Below are positions 11,827-22,732 of a stretch of 64,000 nucleotides of DNA, in pieces. Every line of letters starts with the position of its first letter. Within the stretch, counting starts at the first letter, position 1. The DNA lies in assembly GCA_008729055.1 (NCBI GenBank), contig SDUX01000005.1:1930875-1994874 (forward strand), read 5' to 3'. A program made the position numbers and the translations under genes. Below the pieces are notes generated by a model. That model searched no databases. It was not told the origin of the DNA and worked only from the letters and a program-made list of their open reading frames with translations. This stretch comes from Pyropia haitanensis. Its lineage: Eukaryota; Rhodophyta; Bangiophyceae; Bangiales; Bangiaceae.

Positions 11827-11949
11827 TGGGGCTGCAACGCACCTGGCGGGATCGATTGCTTACAGTCGTCTCTCTCCCCGGCGGCGTCCTCCCTCCCCCC
11901 GCCCACGACGCCCACTCTTCCTGCCGATGTTGGCCAACCTGACGGTGCC

Positions 11950-12201
11950 CTACGTGCTCATGACGTCGGCCACCGTCGGGCCGAACGCGACGACCCCAAG
12001 CTCCGGGGCACGAGGACGGCCGGCACAGTCCCACTTGGCCTGCGGCGACGCATGCGACGCCGGCGGCCCACCCCCTCCCGCTCTTCCTCTCCCCTCGGCC
12101 CTCCTGACCACCTTCTTGATCTTCTCGTGGGCCTTGACCGTGTCGACCTTGACGCCCGTCTTGGCCCCCGACATGAGGGTCGACACCTGGTCGAGGGCCA
12201 T
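11950..12201 (-). CDS. Antisense 83-residue ORF in G1 copy A
   Basis: This small ORF runs against gag-pol. Its ATG (12201-12199, followed by G) is the first ATG encountered on the minus strand after the TATA box at 12713-12707; I found no other in the intervening 500 bases. The protein starts MALDQVSTLMSGAKTG, has a Lys-rich stretch (VKAHEKIKKVVRRAEGR, about residues 23-39) and ends near VADVMST. Copy C encodes the same 83 residues (34826-35077), although flanking bases differ. No family is recognised. Possible roles are an antisense regulator or an accessory protein; it could also be chance. Confidence 0.45.
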   Translation of the reverse strand: MALDQVSTLMSGAKTGVKVDTVKAHEKIKKVVRRAEGRGRAGGGGPPASHASPQAKWDCAGRPRAPELGVVAFGPTVADVMST

Positions 12202-12394
12202 CGCGGGAAGTGGGCCGTACGGGTTGATGGGACAAGACGGCCGTAAGGACCAGACGCGGGGAGCCAACAACGGCCACGGAGGCGAGACAAGGGGGCCAAG
12301 GTCGACGGTCAGTGTGCCTGGTGGCCACGGTGGTGGCGGCCGTCGGTGCCCTCTCTCCCCTCTCGTCCCTCTTTCCCTCCCCACCGTCGGCGAC

Positions 12395-12403
12395 ACTTAC
12401 CTT
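12395..12403 (-). promoter_or_regulatory. Consensus 5' splice site in the antisense unit
   Basis: The minus strand reads AAG|GTAAGT, a perfect eukaryotic donor consensus, between the TATA box and the first ATG. It is conserved in copy C (GTAAGT at 35278-35273). An intron would lie entirely within the 5' untranslated region. Acceptor candidates lie upstream of and within the start of the ORF, but none is decisive. Confidence 0.4.
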
Positions 12404-12706
12404 GGCTGCCGGTCGGCGCGGAGGAGGCCGTGAAGGTGGACGCCGTTGTGGGTGCTGAGAGCGGGCCCACCCCTTGCCGGTACGGCAGCGCCTCGAGGCC
12501 CCCCGGTGCCACGACTCGACCCGTCGGCCAGGGCGGACAGGCCGACGCGGGGTGGTGAGGAAGGGGTGGACGAGGGAAAGCGGACGGCCGGCCAACGAGG
12601 AAGAGGACGGCCTACACGACGGGACGAGCGGGATGGTGGCAGGGCGATGTGGCGGCCGGACGAGGCGAGCAGGCGGCCTGACGAGGCCAGCGCGCGAACG
12701 AGGCCG

Positions 12707-12713
12707 TTATATA
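12707..12713 (-). promoter_or_regulatory. TATA box of the antisense unit (TATATAA)
   Basis: TATATAA on the minus strand lies in otherwise GC-rich sequence, about 170 bases inside the 3' LTR boundary. In copy C the same place reads TACATAA, so the motif is not perfectly kept. Confidence 0.4.
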
Positions 12714-12880
12714 CCCCTCGGGGCCAACCCCCTCCGCCCTCCCCTCTCTCCCCCTCTCCGCTGGCCCACGCTGCACACGTACCGATCCGGCCCGTATGCA
12801 TGCTCCCTCCCGGGAGACCTCTCACGCGTGCCACCCTTGAGTGCGGCCGGCGGGACGCTCGGCCCTCGGTGAAGGGGCCA

Positions 12881-13505
12881 TGTAGCGTTTGGGGCCTCTG
12901 GTGGCGGCCTGACGAGGCCTACGTTGCGGCGGGTCCCCGCGTTACCTGGCGGCCCGCGGTGGCATGGTGGCGGACTCGATCCGGGTGGCGTTTGTGGCGG
13001 CCCTTCCCCTGGTTGGACTTGGTGGCCTGCTACTTACGGTTTCTCTTGCATTTGTTCTGATCGATTTTCACTGCGTGATTTCGTGCTTTTCGCCCTTTTT
13101 TCCCATTGGGTTTTTGGGCGGATTGCATCTGTGTGAGGGTTTTTCGCTTGCATCTGAGTGGAGGGATTTTAGCGTGGAGCGGGGTGCCCCGGCGGGGCAG
13201 GTGCAGCGCTGGCACTTGGCCCCGCTGGAGGCGCCCCTGAGAGGGGGCGCCCTGGTGGCCCTCGGGGGGTGGTGTGGAGAGCTCTTAGGGCTTGGCCCGC
13301 GGGCCACGCGAGATCCTTCTTGTAAAACAACGTTGCTTTGGGTTCTCCTTCCCCTTGGGCTTTAGCCTTTTCCCTTACCTCTGGCTGTTGAGGTGGGCAA
13401 GTGTGTGTGGGACTCCCTGGCCCGTTCCTTCTGGTAGCCCTCTGTTCTCTGGCGGTGGCGACGCGGGGGCGGACAAGGGCCGCAGAAACGGCCAATAACG
13501 CTACA
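12881..13505 (+). repeat. LTR of G1 copy A (right), TGTAGCG...GCTACA
   Basis: This 625-bp LTR differs from the left LTR by the start variant TGTAGCG, some homopolymer expansions (for example GGGTCCCC near 12929) and a G-to-T change in GCGTTTGTGG. Its right flank is GTGGT, which does not match the left flank GGCAG. It interrupts the 3' end of the Copia element. Confidence 0.9.
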
Positions 13506-13603
13506 GTGGTGACAGGGTACACAGCGGGGATGACGCCACCGTGTTAGACAGCGAGGCCGCGCGTGGCCGCACGAAATTGACGACAGCAGCGTCAGGAAGG
13601 GAT

Positions 13604-16600
13604 TCACACTCCCACCTTTTCCTTATCCGAGCGCTGCGGCTCCGCCTTCTCCGGCGTCCGGATGATCCACTGCTCCACAGGGTGCCGGTCCACCGACGTC
13701 CGCAAGACGTCGTCAAGACTCATGCAGAAGCCCGGCTTCGTCAGCCCGTCCGCAAGGTTGTTCGCCGACTTTGACCAGGCCGACGTTGGAGATCTCCTTG
13801 CGGTTGTAGGCCTCCCGTTGCAGCAGCGAATGTCGATCATGAGCCGCTTCTCCGTCGTATGTGAAGCACGTGCTGATGACGTCAAACAACTGCTTGGAGT
13901 CCGTTAGCATCGTCAACGGTACCGGTTGCTTGTACAGACGCTCCAGGTCATACTTAATGATGAATGCTTCGTCGAACGCGTTGGCAAAGGCGTAGACCTC
14001 ACCCGCCATGATGGAGGCGCACGACGCGACGGGACTTCTTGCGTTGAGTAGGCTTAGCACGTGACAGCGGTCCACAGCGTCACACAGCAGGATGACAAAG
14101 CCTAGCTGTGAAGAGTTGTCGTCGTTCGACGCAAAGGAAGCGTCGGCATACACGCGCAGATGCAGCGTGGTTCGGTCCAGCGGCCGGTATGACAGCACTA
14201 GGTCTGCCGTTGACCTAGCGTACTTGATAGCCTTGTTCAGCTCCTGCACGTGACGTCTGGAAAAGGTCTTAGATGATACTTGAGCCGCACGGTTGATGGC
14301 AGCGCACAGATCCGGGCGGCTATGCGCCAGCCATGCAAAGGAAGCTCGGACGGAGACGAACTCGTCATAGGTGATGTCCGTCGGCATGATGCGCACCAGC
14401 TTGATGTACTCCGGCTGACTCAGCGTGAAGTGCCGCCAGGGCGTAGTGAGTGTGCGCACCTGGACGCCCAGAAACTCCGTGTTGTCCCATTCACGCGGCT
14501 TGGAGTCAAAGTGGGTCAGCGTCTTCTCGGTCAGCCGCTGGAACTCCTCATTTCCACCAAGCAGCATGTCGTCCACGTACGAGCCAAGAAGTCCGTCGAC
14601 ATCGTCTTCTCCATCCTTGACGTACAGAGCCGGGTCTCTCGTAAGCGGCGACATGGAGAGGTCGTCCTCGACATGGGAAGTCATTGTCGCGCTCCAGTAG
14701 TCGCCCGCGTCACAGAGACCGTACAAGGGCTTGAGGATGCGCAGCACTTCACCCTCGGCATCGCCCAATATGGCTCGGTCCTCCTCGCGTGGGGCGAGGT
14801 ACACCGGTCGACTCAGCTTGTCCTTGCTCTGAAGGTACGACTGGTTGACGTCGTGCGAGAAGATCCTGAAGCCGCGAACAGCACTGGTGGACACAATAAT
14901 CTTGGTCGACCGCTGTCGTAGTGTAGACAGGTTGTGCACCACGAACGACTTGGCCTTGTCCCGGTGTCCCTGCACCACGTAGCGACTCTTGCCCTTCTCC
15001 TTCGGTGTGCCGACGTGCTTCAGGGCGTGGACAAAGCGTCCACTCAGGATGTTGGCTTCACGAGGAAGGTCATTGCGCTTGACAGCAACCCACACTTTCC
15101 GCTTCAGGAGTCCCTCTGCTTCCGCTTGGCGTGCGCCTTGGATGATCTGCGAAGATATACGCACGTCGCCAGGCTTGAGCACTTCCGTCACGAAGACTTC
15201 TGTTGCCCGCGGAATCGCCCTTGCCGGGTGCTCTGCAGCAGCTTCCGTTGCCGTCGGCGCCACTTGTCCGTCCTCAGCGACTTCAACGACGTCGCGAACA
15301 CGAGGTGGGTCCGGTGTCGGTGTCGTAGCATCTTCCAGTGTGGCAGCCGTCGTGCCAGCCTCTTCCTGCCGGTACTCCTTTACCTTGTCCACGGAGAAGA
15401 GCTTCACGGAGTTGCCGACTTTGAGCCACACCTGCTTACCATCGGTAGACAGGACTTGGTACGGCCCCGTCCACTTGTCGACGGGTTTCTCGCGGTAGAC
15501 AAGCACGGACATGCCCGCTCGGATGACAGCATCAGCAGCGCCTGGGACGCGGCTGCGCACGGCGCGCTCCAGACGCGACTTGGCTACGTGCTTTGCCATC
15601 TCTTGGCGGGCGGCGTGCATCGCCATGACGCGGTCTCGTTGAGCAGGAAGGTTGATCGGGGCTACGGGCATCCGAGGAAGAACTCCAAACACCAGCAAAG
15701 TCGGAACGAGCCCGCTTGGTCCAGCCGTCTGGTTCATCCCCCACACGGAGAGCGCCAAAGCATCCTCTGCAGGCAAGTCAGGGTGAGAAGCCCGTACGCG
15801 CCAGTAGATGCGCCGAAGGAAGGCATGGTAGCGCTCGCCGACACCAAGGGAGTTGTGCGACTCCACGCCTGATTCCAATCGCTTGATGCCCACTGATTGC
15901 TGTAGCGCCTTCCATTCTTCAGACGCCAGCTGCGGCCCTTGGTCGGTGTGCATGAAGTCTGAGTAGCCGATGTACGGGGTCACCCAGCAACGTACGTATG
16001 CCCGCCAGACGTCCTCCGTAGACTCGCCGCTCGAGAGGAACGCGGCTGCACTGAAGAGCGTGTCCTTGTCGACCACATGCAGGAGCGGCTTCCCATCGAG
16101 GTACATGATGTCTAGAAGCACCGTCCGGTTGAAGATAATATCCTCAGGAGGCAGAGCCACTCGGAACCTGCTTGGCTCCTTCGAGAGTCGCTGACATAAG
16201 TCGCACGTGCTGGAAACCTCCTGCAGCTGCTTCAGGGTGCTTGGCTTGGCGTGTTCACCTCCGGCCTTGTTGATGACGGCATACAGGCGGTCCGGCTGCG
16301 GATGGAAGAAGTGTCGGTGCATCTTGCGTAGTTCCGGCATGGTGTACAGCACGTTGTGCTCCCAGACGTAGTAGACATGTCCAAGCTTTCGCACGAGCGG
16401 CATCGTCACTGAGTAAGCTTCGCACACGAGTCGGTTGAGCACGGTGTTGGCGTACATGTGAAACTTGTCGAGGGTGTCAAGCCCGAACAGAAGCGGCACG
16501 TTCACGTCCACAACGTCCACCGTCAGCTCTAAGAAGTAGTCGTCCGCGAGCGGGATGCGTATAGTCAGCGTACCGATGCTTGCATGCCGGCTTCCACCAA

Positions 16601-16853
16601 ACCGGTACACCTCCGGCGTCTTGTCTTGCTCCAGTCGGCGCTGTAACCCGGCCCACTTCAGGTACGCATAAGCCTGCTGCTTGCCGATGACCGTTCGCTG
16701 GGCTCCAGTGTCGACGCACGCACCTTGGAAGTCTTCCACCCCCTGCAACAGCGTCAAGAACCCGGGGTCCTCCTCGACACGCGGGGGTCGACCCCGTCGT
16801 CTGTGTGCGAGGGCAAGTCGACGATTCTTGCCCTCTACACAAAATCCGGGTCG
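13604..16853 (-). pseudogene. pol: Copia Pol polyprotein, with frame breaks near its end
   Basis: The frame opens after a TGA at 16856-16854, in -1 relation to gag, and runs to about 13870 unbroken. Domains are protease (CVDTGAQRTVIG), GAG-pre-integrase (HRHFFHP...CDLCQRL), integrase core (LLDIMYLDG, HTDQGPQLAS, VGERYHAFLRRI), reverse transcriptase (VKRNDLPREAN, DVNQSYLQSK, LKPLYGLCDAG, SYVDDMLLGG) and RNase H (VYADASFASNDD). Near 13870, 13820 and 13780 the homology jumps between two frames: TTEKRLMIDI, then REAYNRKEISNVGLVK, then SANNLADGLTKPG. This points to two or three single-base indels in about 100 bases, through decay or sequence error. The reading would then end at 13604. Confidence 0.85.
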
Positions 16854-18319
16854 TCACTCTGCGTCCCTTCGCCGTCCTTGTTGGCCTGCTCCGAATCCTC
16901 CACTAAGGCCTCAAAGATGTCGACGTCCTCCTTCGCCCCACCGCATGACTCGTCGCTCTCATCGGCCTTGACATCGTCGCCGCCATCGCCGGTTACTCCG
17001 GCGGCATCGAGCTGCGAGCAAAGCTGGTATAGAACGGCGCTGGCCACAGGTTGCGCCGCACGCTTCTTGGCGTAGTACTCCAACTTGCGCTTGGCAGCCT
17101 TGATGGCATTGACGGGATGAGGGCAGTCGCCAAGGGAGTGCGAGCGATCATCGCAGTTGAAGCACCCCATCAGAGACAACGGGTCAAACCGCTGCGCACC
17201 ACTTCCTCCCTTGGCTGCGTGTCGCTTGCCAATGTCCTTGTTCCGGCGCATATAGCGACCCTGGCCAGCAAAGAGGATGCCTGGTACCTTGTCTTCGGGA
17301 GTTGCAGCTCCGTGTGTGATGTCATCGCGCATGACCGCCAAGCGAGCCTCGTTATGTAGATGAAGTGCAGCCTCCAGCTCGCCGTACAGCTGTTGGAAAG
17401 TCAGACTGTGCGTCGCGATGCGGCTCAGAGGCTCGGTAGCCCACGAGTTGCCGACGACCGCATTCCGCAGGAACTCGACCTTATACGACTCGCCGTGATG
17501 CGAACGGGGCACTTGCGGCGCCAGCTTGCTGATAGTCTTGTACGTCTTTTCCAGCGCCGCGGTAGTGTCGGTCCCGTTCTTGACGAAGGAGCTGAGCCGC
17601 AAGCTGCTCAGATAGTTCTTGACTCGGTCTTGACGGACAATGGAGTTGTACTCGGCGCTGACCATGTCCACGGCCTGGGCAAACGTAGCCGCGGTCCCGT
17701 GCACGCGGTCAAGGAAAAAGCGCTTGGCATCACCGCGAAGCAGGTTGTGCAGGTACTGCAGCTTCTGTGTCGCATTCAGCTCGTAGTCTCGCGCGACCTG
17801 CTGGTAATCGGCCACATACTCGCTCCAGCTCTCCCCCAGGTTGCCACTGAACTTTGCCGCTTGGTCTCGAAAGCGCATGGCAACGTTGTGGGCAGCGCGG
17901 TCCACCCCAGCGCTTGGTGTCGCAGCGCTGCTACCAGTTGTCAATGCGCTCTGTTGCTGAGATCCCGGTGTACGAGAGCGACGACCAGCGGCTTCCACCT
18001 CCGAGGCCAGCTCCGTGGCGATAGTCCGCTCCTCGGCTTCCGGGTACAGCGCCGTCGCCAGCGTCATCTTGATGCGGTGGGAGGAGTGCTGCTCCAGGTT
18101 CGCGCCGTGCGCGTTCAGCCAGTTGCGCAGATCCCGGTGAAGGTACGGCAACGCCACCATGCTCGGACCAAAGAGGACGGCAGGTGGGAGTAGCTCAGCA
18201 ACAGCAGCCTTGACCTGCTCTCCTGACATGGGAGTGGTCGCCAGCTCGGCCTCCAGCATGCGGACGGACGGGATTACGCCCTTCTGCTCCTCGTTCAGCA
18301 AGCTGGTGTCCACGGCAGN
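16835..18319 (-). CDS. gag: Copia Gag, N-terminus lost in the assembly gap
   Basis: About 494 residues are visible. A gag core (around FSGNLGESWSEYVADYQQV and LQYLHNLLRGDAKRFFLDRV) is typical of Copia UBN2-like gag. A CCHC knuckle (CFNCDDRSHSLGDC) follows, then an acidic tail ending SDDPDFV and TAG 16837-16835. The overlap with the pol frame is only 19 bases (16853-16835) and contains a TTTT run, so a -1 shift would have to occur there. The open frame appears to continue through the N run into gypsy sequence at 18818-19147; that is an artefact. Confidence 0.85.
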   Translation of the reverse strand, partial: XAVDTSLLNEEQKGVIPSVRMLEAELATTPMSGEQVKAAVAELLPPAVLFGPSMVALPYLHRDLRNWLNAHGANLEQHSSHRIKMTLATALYPEAEERTIATELASEVEAAGRRSRTPGSQQQSALTTGSSAATPSAGVDRAAHNVAMRFRDQAAKFSGNLGESWSEYVADYQQVARDYELNATQKLQYLHNLLRGDAKRFFLDRVHGTAATFAQAVDMVSAEYNSIVRQDRVKNYLSSLRLSSFVKNGTDTTAALEKTYKTISKLAPQVPRSHHGESYKVEFLRNAVVGNSWATEPLSRIATHSLTFQQLYGELEAALHLHNEARLAVMRDDITHGAATPEDKVPGILFAGQGRYMRRNKDIGKRHAAKGGSGAQRFDPLSLMGCFNCDDRSHSLGDCPHPVNAIKAAKRKLEYYAKKRAAQPVASAVLYQLCSQLDAAGVTGDGGDDVKADESDESCGGAKEDVDIFEALVEDSEQANKDGEGTQSDDPDFV

Positions 18320-18817
18320 NNNNNNNNNNNNNNNNNNNNNNNNNNNNNNNNNNNNNNNNNNNNNNNNNNNNNNNNNNNNNNNNNNNNNNNNNNNNNNNNN
18401 NNNNNNNNNNNNNNNNNNNNNNNNNNNNNNNNNNNNNNNNNNNNNNNNNNNNNNNNNNNNNNNNNNNNNNNNNNNNNNNNNNNNNNNNNNNNNNNNNNNN
18501 NNNNNNNNNNNNNNNNNNNNNNNNNNNNNNNNNNNNNNNNNNNNNNNNNNNNNNNNNNNNNNNNNNNNNNNNNNNNNNNNNNNNNNNNNNNNNNNNNNNN
18601 NNNNNNNNNNNNNNNNNNNNNNNNNNNNNNNNNNNNNNNNNNNNNNNNNNNNNNNNNNNNNNNNNNNNNNNNNNNNNNNNNNNNNNNNNNNNNNNNNNNN
18701 NNNNNNNNNNNNNNNNNNNNNNNNNNNNNNNNNNNNNNNNNNNNNNNNNNNNNNNNNNNNNNNNNNNNNNNNNNNNNNNNNNNNNNNNNNNNNNNNNNNN
18801 NNNNNNNNNNNNNNNNN
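18320..18817. other. Assembly gap (498 N)
   Basis: The N run separates Copia gag on the left from G1 copy B reverse transcriptase on the right. Both are on the minus strand but belong to unrelated elements, so the gap hides at least one element boundary. Confidence 0.98.
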
Positions 18818-20982
18818 GTGGGTCAGCCGCCACTTGAGATCTTCGAAGGCCTTGACCTGCTCCTCATTGAACTTGGGCAGCGGGTCGGCCACCTTAGAAC
18901 TTGTGAGGGCCGTCAACGGCCTGGCGACGGCGGCGTAGTCCTTCACAAACCTCCGATAGACATTACACATGCCAAGGAAACTTCGCAGGCTCTTCTTGGT
19001 CGTTGGGGGCTCGGCTTTCCGTAGCCCCACGAGGTTCTTCTCGTTCACCCTGACGTGGCCCTTGCGACGATGTGTGGCCCAGATACTCGACCTCCTCCTG
19101 GAAGAGGAAGCACTTGCTGGCCTTGAGGGATATGCCGGCCTTCGCAATCAAAGAGAGGACCTCCTCCAGGTGGCCCACGTGCTCTTGGGCCGATCTTGAG
19201 AAGACGATCACGTCGTCCAGGTAGACAAGCACGGATTTCCACTTGAGGCCGCGAGGAGCATGTCGATGGCCCGCTGGAAGGTCGCGGGTGCATTGGTGAG
19301 GCCGAAGGGAAGGCGAACATATCTGTAGGTCCCCTCGTGGCACGTAAACGTGGTCTTGTCCTGGGTCCTCGACGGCCACCGGGATCTGCCAATAGCCCCA
19401 TGTTACAGTCCAACACGGAGAACACGGTGGCCTCGCCCAAGAAGTCAATACAATCGTCCATCCTGGGCAGAGGGTACGTGTCTTTGACGCGTCATGTCGT
19501 TGAGCCTTCTGTAGTCCACGCAGAACCTCGGAGACCCGTCGGGCTTGGGGACGATGACCACCGGGAAGGACCACTCGGCCTGCGAAGGCTCGATGACGCC
19601 CAGCTTAAGTTGCTTGGCCACTTGGTCCGCGATGAGCCCTCGGTGGTAGAGGCCCGTCCGGTAAGGTTGTGAACGCACGGGTCGAGACCCCGGGGCCAAC
19701 GTGATCCGGTGCGCGTGATGTCCATGCGGCCCAGAGTCCCGTCCCATAATCCTTGGTAGCGGCCGACCAAATCTCGGACGGCCTCATGCAACTCGGGGGG
19801 ATCAATTCGTAGGCCACCCGTGGCAACTTGGGGCCGTCTTGACGTTGGGCCGCGGATTCGTCCGGCGGGGGAGGAGCGTCGGGGGCCTGTTCTGGGTTGA
19901 GAATGGGCCCATGCGATCCACCACCGTCAGCCTCCGGCCCTTGCGTCACCTCTGCTACCGTGTCGGCCCCTTCACCGAGGGGTGAGCTCGTCCCATCGTC
20001 GGCCTCAAAAACGGGCCCGTGGTAGGGCTCAACAAGGCCCACGACAAAGCCCTTGGGGAGGTTGACAGGCCTCGCGGTGATGTTGGTCAAGTAGAACCGG
20101 AAGTCTCGTCGGGCCTTGACGTCGGCCAACGCGTTGTGTAATAAAATCCCCTTCTCGGCCATTGGCTGGCCGTTCCCGTAGTAGGCACGCCCCGTCGTCC
20201 CGCAATGGCCAAAGACAGCCTGGACAGAGTAGGGCTCCACGGTGACGACCGGGAAAGACTTAGGGCGGCCGGGTCAAGTCGTAGGGAAGGGCCCTCTGCT
20301 GCGGGGCCGCTTGTTCCTTGCCCGCACGCCCTGACGGCCGAAGTGAGGGAACCGTCATACCACTGGACGGCCTCCGTCCCCGGGTAGATGGCCTTCACGT
20401 ACTCCTTCTGGAAGTCCATCCCGAGGATAACAGGGACGGAGAGAGCCTTGACAACCAAGAAGGAAAACACCATGGCCTTTCCCTCCACGAGGACGGTCGT
20501 CTCGAGCACCGCGCAGGCCCGTAGTAGTTGCCCCGAGGCGTCGCACACTCGGGTTGACTTCGGGGGCGGTAAGCATAGCGCCGCCAGCCCTCAGGAAGGA
20601 AGTCCTCACGGATAACGCTTGGGCCCGCGCCGGTGTCCAAGACTGCCCGGGTTGGTTGGGCCTTGTGCCGATGAGTCAACTGGATGGCCGTCTCAATCTC
20701 AAAGTTTCTCTTACGAAGAACAAGGAGGGTCCCCTTAAACGCATAGGGGCCCCACGATGGTACTCCTCCGGCCCAAAAGCAGGGGCCCGACGGCGGAGTA
20801 CAGGAGGGCAACGGGAAGTCGTAGATGCAAACGTAGTAGGCGTGCAGGTTCTATCCCAGGGGCGGGGAGTAGGCGAAAACCCACTCCCCGCTAGGCTTCC
20901 CCCGACGACGGGGGAGGGCCGGCCGGCTTGGCCCGCGTCACGTGGGCCTCCCGACGGGCGTTCTCCTCCTCGTCGGACTGAT
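18818..20982 (-). pseudogene. pol: G1 copy B pol fragment (protease and reverse transcriptase), frameshifted
   Basis: The protease motif AVLDTGAGPSVI and the reverse transcriptase blocks (FCVDYRRLND, LVYLDDVIVFS, LRSFLGMCNVYRRF) are recognisable but spread over several frames. Shifts fall near 20560, 20320, 19710, 19490, 19380, 19245 and 19068. Most differ from copy A by one base in a homopolymer or dinucleotide run. The fragment stops at the assembly gap just after the start of RNase H (KWRLTH). Confidence 0.82.
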
Positions 20983-22580
20983 CAATCCCGTCCACTAGGG
21001 CCTGCACCACGGCGATGCGGGTCCGTCGATTGACGTCCCGCTGCGCGCGGTAGCTGGCCTCGTCGGCCACCTTCTTGTGGCCCCGCGTAGAGTTGAGGAA
21101 GGCGTCGCGGGCCTTCACCACTTGGTCGCGCTGGACGGCCGACAACTTGGGCACTGGTGGGCCATGTGACCGGCCTCCCAGCACACGTAGCAACGTAGAG
21201 GCCACGGGCCTCCGGCGTCCGAGCCGCCAGGTGACGACGAGTGGCGGGCTCATACGCCCACTCGGACGAAGTCGCCCGTCCATCCCGTCGGCCCGACGTG
21301 CCTTGATCAATCTCTTGACGGCCTTCCATCGCATCCATGGCCATCATTGGAAGTCGTGGCCGGGGGGTCGCCGGGCGGGGGCCAAACGAAGACCGTCGGC
21401 CTCCATCCGACTCCTTGGAGCCCCCCTTGGCCAACTCAATCACCTCCTTGGCCGCCTTGAACTTGCCGGCCGTATAGGTGACCAGCCTCTGGTAGGTGCA
21501 CGAGGGCTCGTTGTAGACAAACGCGTCCGTCCGAAGGAACTCCGGTAGGCCTTGAATAAGCTGCTGCTTCATGGTGCCCTCCGAGTGGATATTCCCGCAG
21601 GACTCCGACAGGCCACGCAGCCGAAGGGAAAAGGCCTCGACGGACTCGTCGGCCTCCTTGGTCGCCCGACTATATTTGTCCTGCGCCAGGGCCAACGTGT
21701 GGGGCTCCGCGTAGGTCTCCAAGAACCAGTTGATGGCCTCGGGGTAGGAAGTGATGGCCGCCCCGCTTGTGGCACCCGTAGAGTCAGGGAGGGCCCGCGT
21801 GTATCGGGCCTCCGCGTCCCCGGAAAGGAAGTGGGGAACCACGTAGACGGCCATCCCCTCCGAAACACCGTTGTCGTCGCAGGCCTTGGTAAACTTGCGA
21901 AGCCATGAGAAGACCTTCAAAGGCTCCTTACCCGAAAAGGGAGGAAAGCCCCCAAAAGAGTGTTTCATGTTCTTGGCCATCCGCCCCACCTTGCCGGCTT
22001 CCTTGGCCCCATAGGCCTCGATCCGGTTCCGGAGGCGGTAGGTGTTGTAGTCCAGCACACGCGAAAAGCGATCGTCGGCCGCCGCGATAACTGGAGGGCC
22101 TGCGGAGGACGGCGATTCACCTTGATCATGACGGCCCACGTCATCCTCGTTGGCCGACGAGGACGACGACTCCCCAGAAGAGCCCGACGAGGAGTGTCGG
22201 CGACGCCGCGAGCGGCGTCGGGCCTTGGGGCCACCCTCCTTCTTGCTTGTGCGGGACCCACCGGCTTCCGCCGGTTGGCCCACTTGATCCTCAGCAACCG
22301 ACGGCGTGATGGCGGCTTGGCTGGCCGTCACCGGCGCGGACACCTCGGCCAAGATGTCCGTCCGAAAGTCATCGAGGACCGACCGTAGTTCAATTGGCCC
22401 CAAAGATGGAGAGCCACGGCGAGGCCCCCCGTAGGGCGGAGTAAGAGAGCGGCGGAGGGGAATCCCCGTTGGCCCACCACGACCACGACCGGCCGTGGGG
22501 CCTCCGCCACCCGCAGGAGTAACTCGGGACACGTCCGACGGCGCACCGCGGCCCCTGCCACCGGGAGGGAGATCCGCCAT
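20891..22580 (-). pseudogene. gag: G1 copy B gag, frame broken at the zinc knuckle
   Basis: The ATG at 22580 starts the same MADLPPGG N-terminus as copy A, and the frame stays open through the gag core. Near 21205 a G is missing, so the CCHC knuckle is read out of frame. A second loss near 21150 moves homology to another frame (KLSAVQRDQVVKARDAF), which ends at 20891. The protein would lack its RNA-binding knuckle unless these are sequence errors. Confidence 0.82.
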
Positions 22581-22732
22581 GTTGGCCGTCGACACTCGAC
22601 TGGTAGGCCCCTTGTAGCTCAAGAGAAGAACAGGAACCGAAGAACAAAGATGGCCGCTACAAAAAAGAAAAAGGAGAAGGGCGTCCTGGTTCAGGAGATG
22701 ATGTTGCCCCTCCTCTGCTGCTCCACCATTTA

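Larger units (their letters stand above)
11555..12880. other. G1 copy A 3' region between pol and the 3' LTR
   Basis: This 1.3-kb region has no supported plus-strand gene. It carries antisense-oriented signals described separately (TATA box, splice donor, short ORF, AATAAA). Just before the LTR is a short purine stretch (GTGAAGGGG) that could be the polypurine tract. The corresponding region in copy C is 34431-35782 and is nearly identical except for small indels in its right-hand part. Confidence 0.6.
4875..13505 (+). mobile_element. Ty3/gypsy chromovirus-type LTR retrotransposon, family G1 copy A
   Basis: This is a full-length element of about 8.6 kb: LTR 4875-5495, leader, gag, pol (protease, reverse transcriptase, RNase H, integrase, chromodomain), a 1.3-kb 3' region with an antisense unit, and an LTR at 12881-13505. 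The internal region is nearly identical to copy C (27753-36403). The gag frame is intact; pol has one single-base deletion near 11051. The two LTRs are not a clean pair: the left starts TGTAACG and is 621 bp, the right starts TGTAGCG and is 625 bp, and their outer flanks differ. Confidence 0.9.
13506..18319 (-). mobile_element. Ty1/Copia LTR retrotransposon, both ends missing
   Basis: Copia domain order (gag, protease, integrase, reverse transcriptase, RNase H) is read on the minus strand. Its 5' end runs into the assembly gap at 18320. Its 3' end is cut by the G1 LTR at 13505. The bases TGTCTAACAC (13550-13541, minus strand) could be the start of its 3' LTR, but no clear polypurine tract precedes it. 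Confidence 0.85.

Noticed and set aside
11545..12433. Plus-strand frames after pol in G1 as an extra gene
   Set aside because: Frames are Pro/Arg/Ala-rich, lack motifs, and the conserved signals in this region point to the minus strand.
16835..19147. A 770-codon minus-strand open frame running through the N gap
   Set aside because: It fuses G1 reverse transcriptase to Copia gag only because N codons are not stops; it is a gap artefact.
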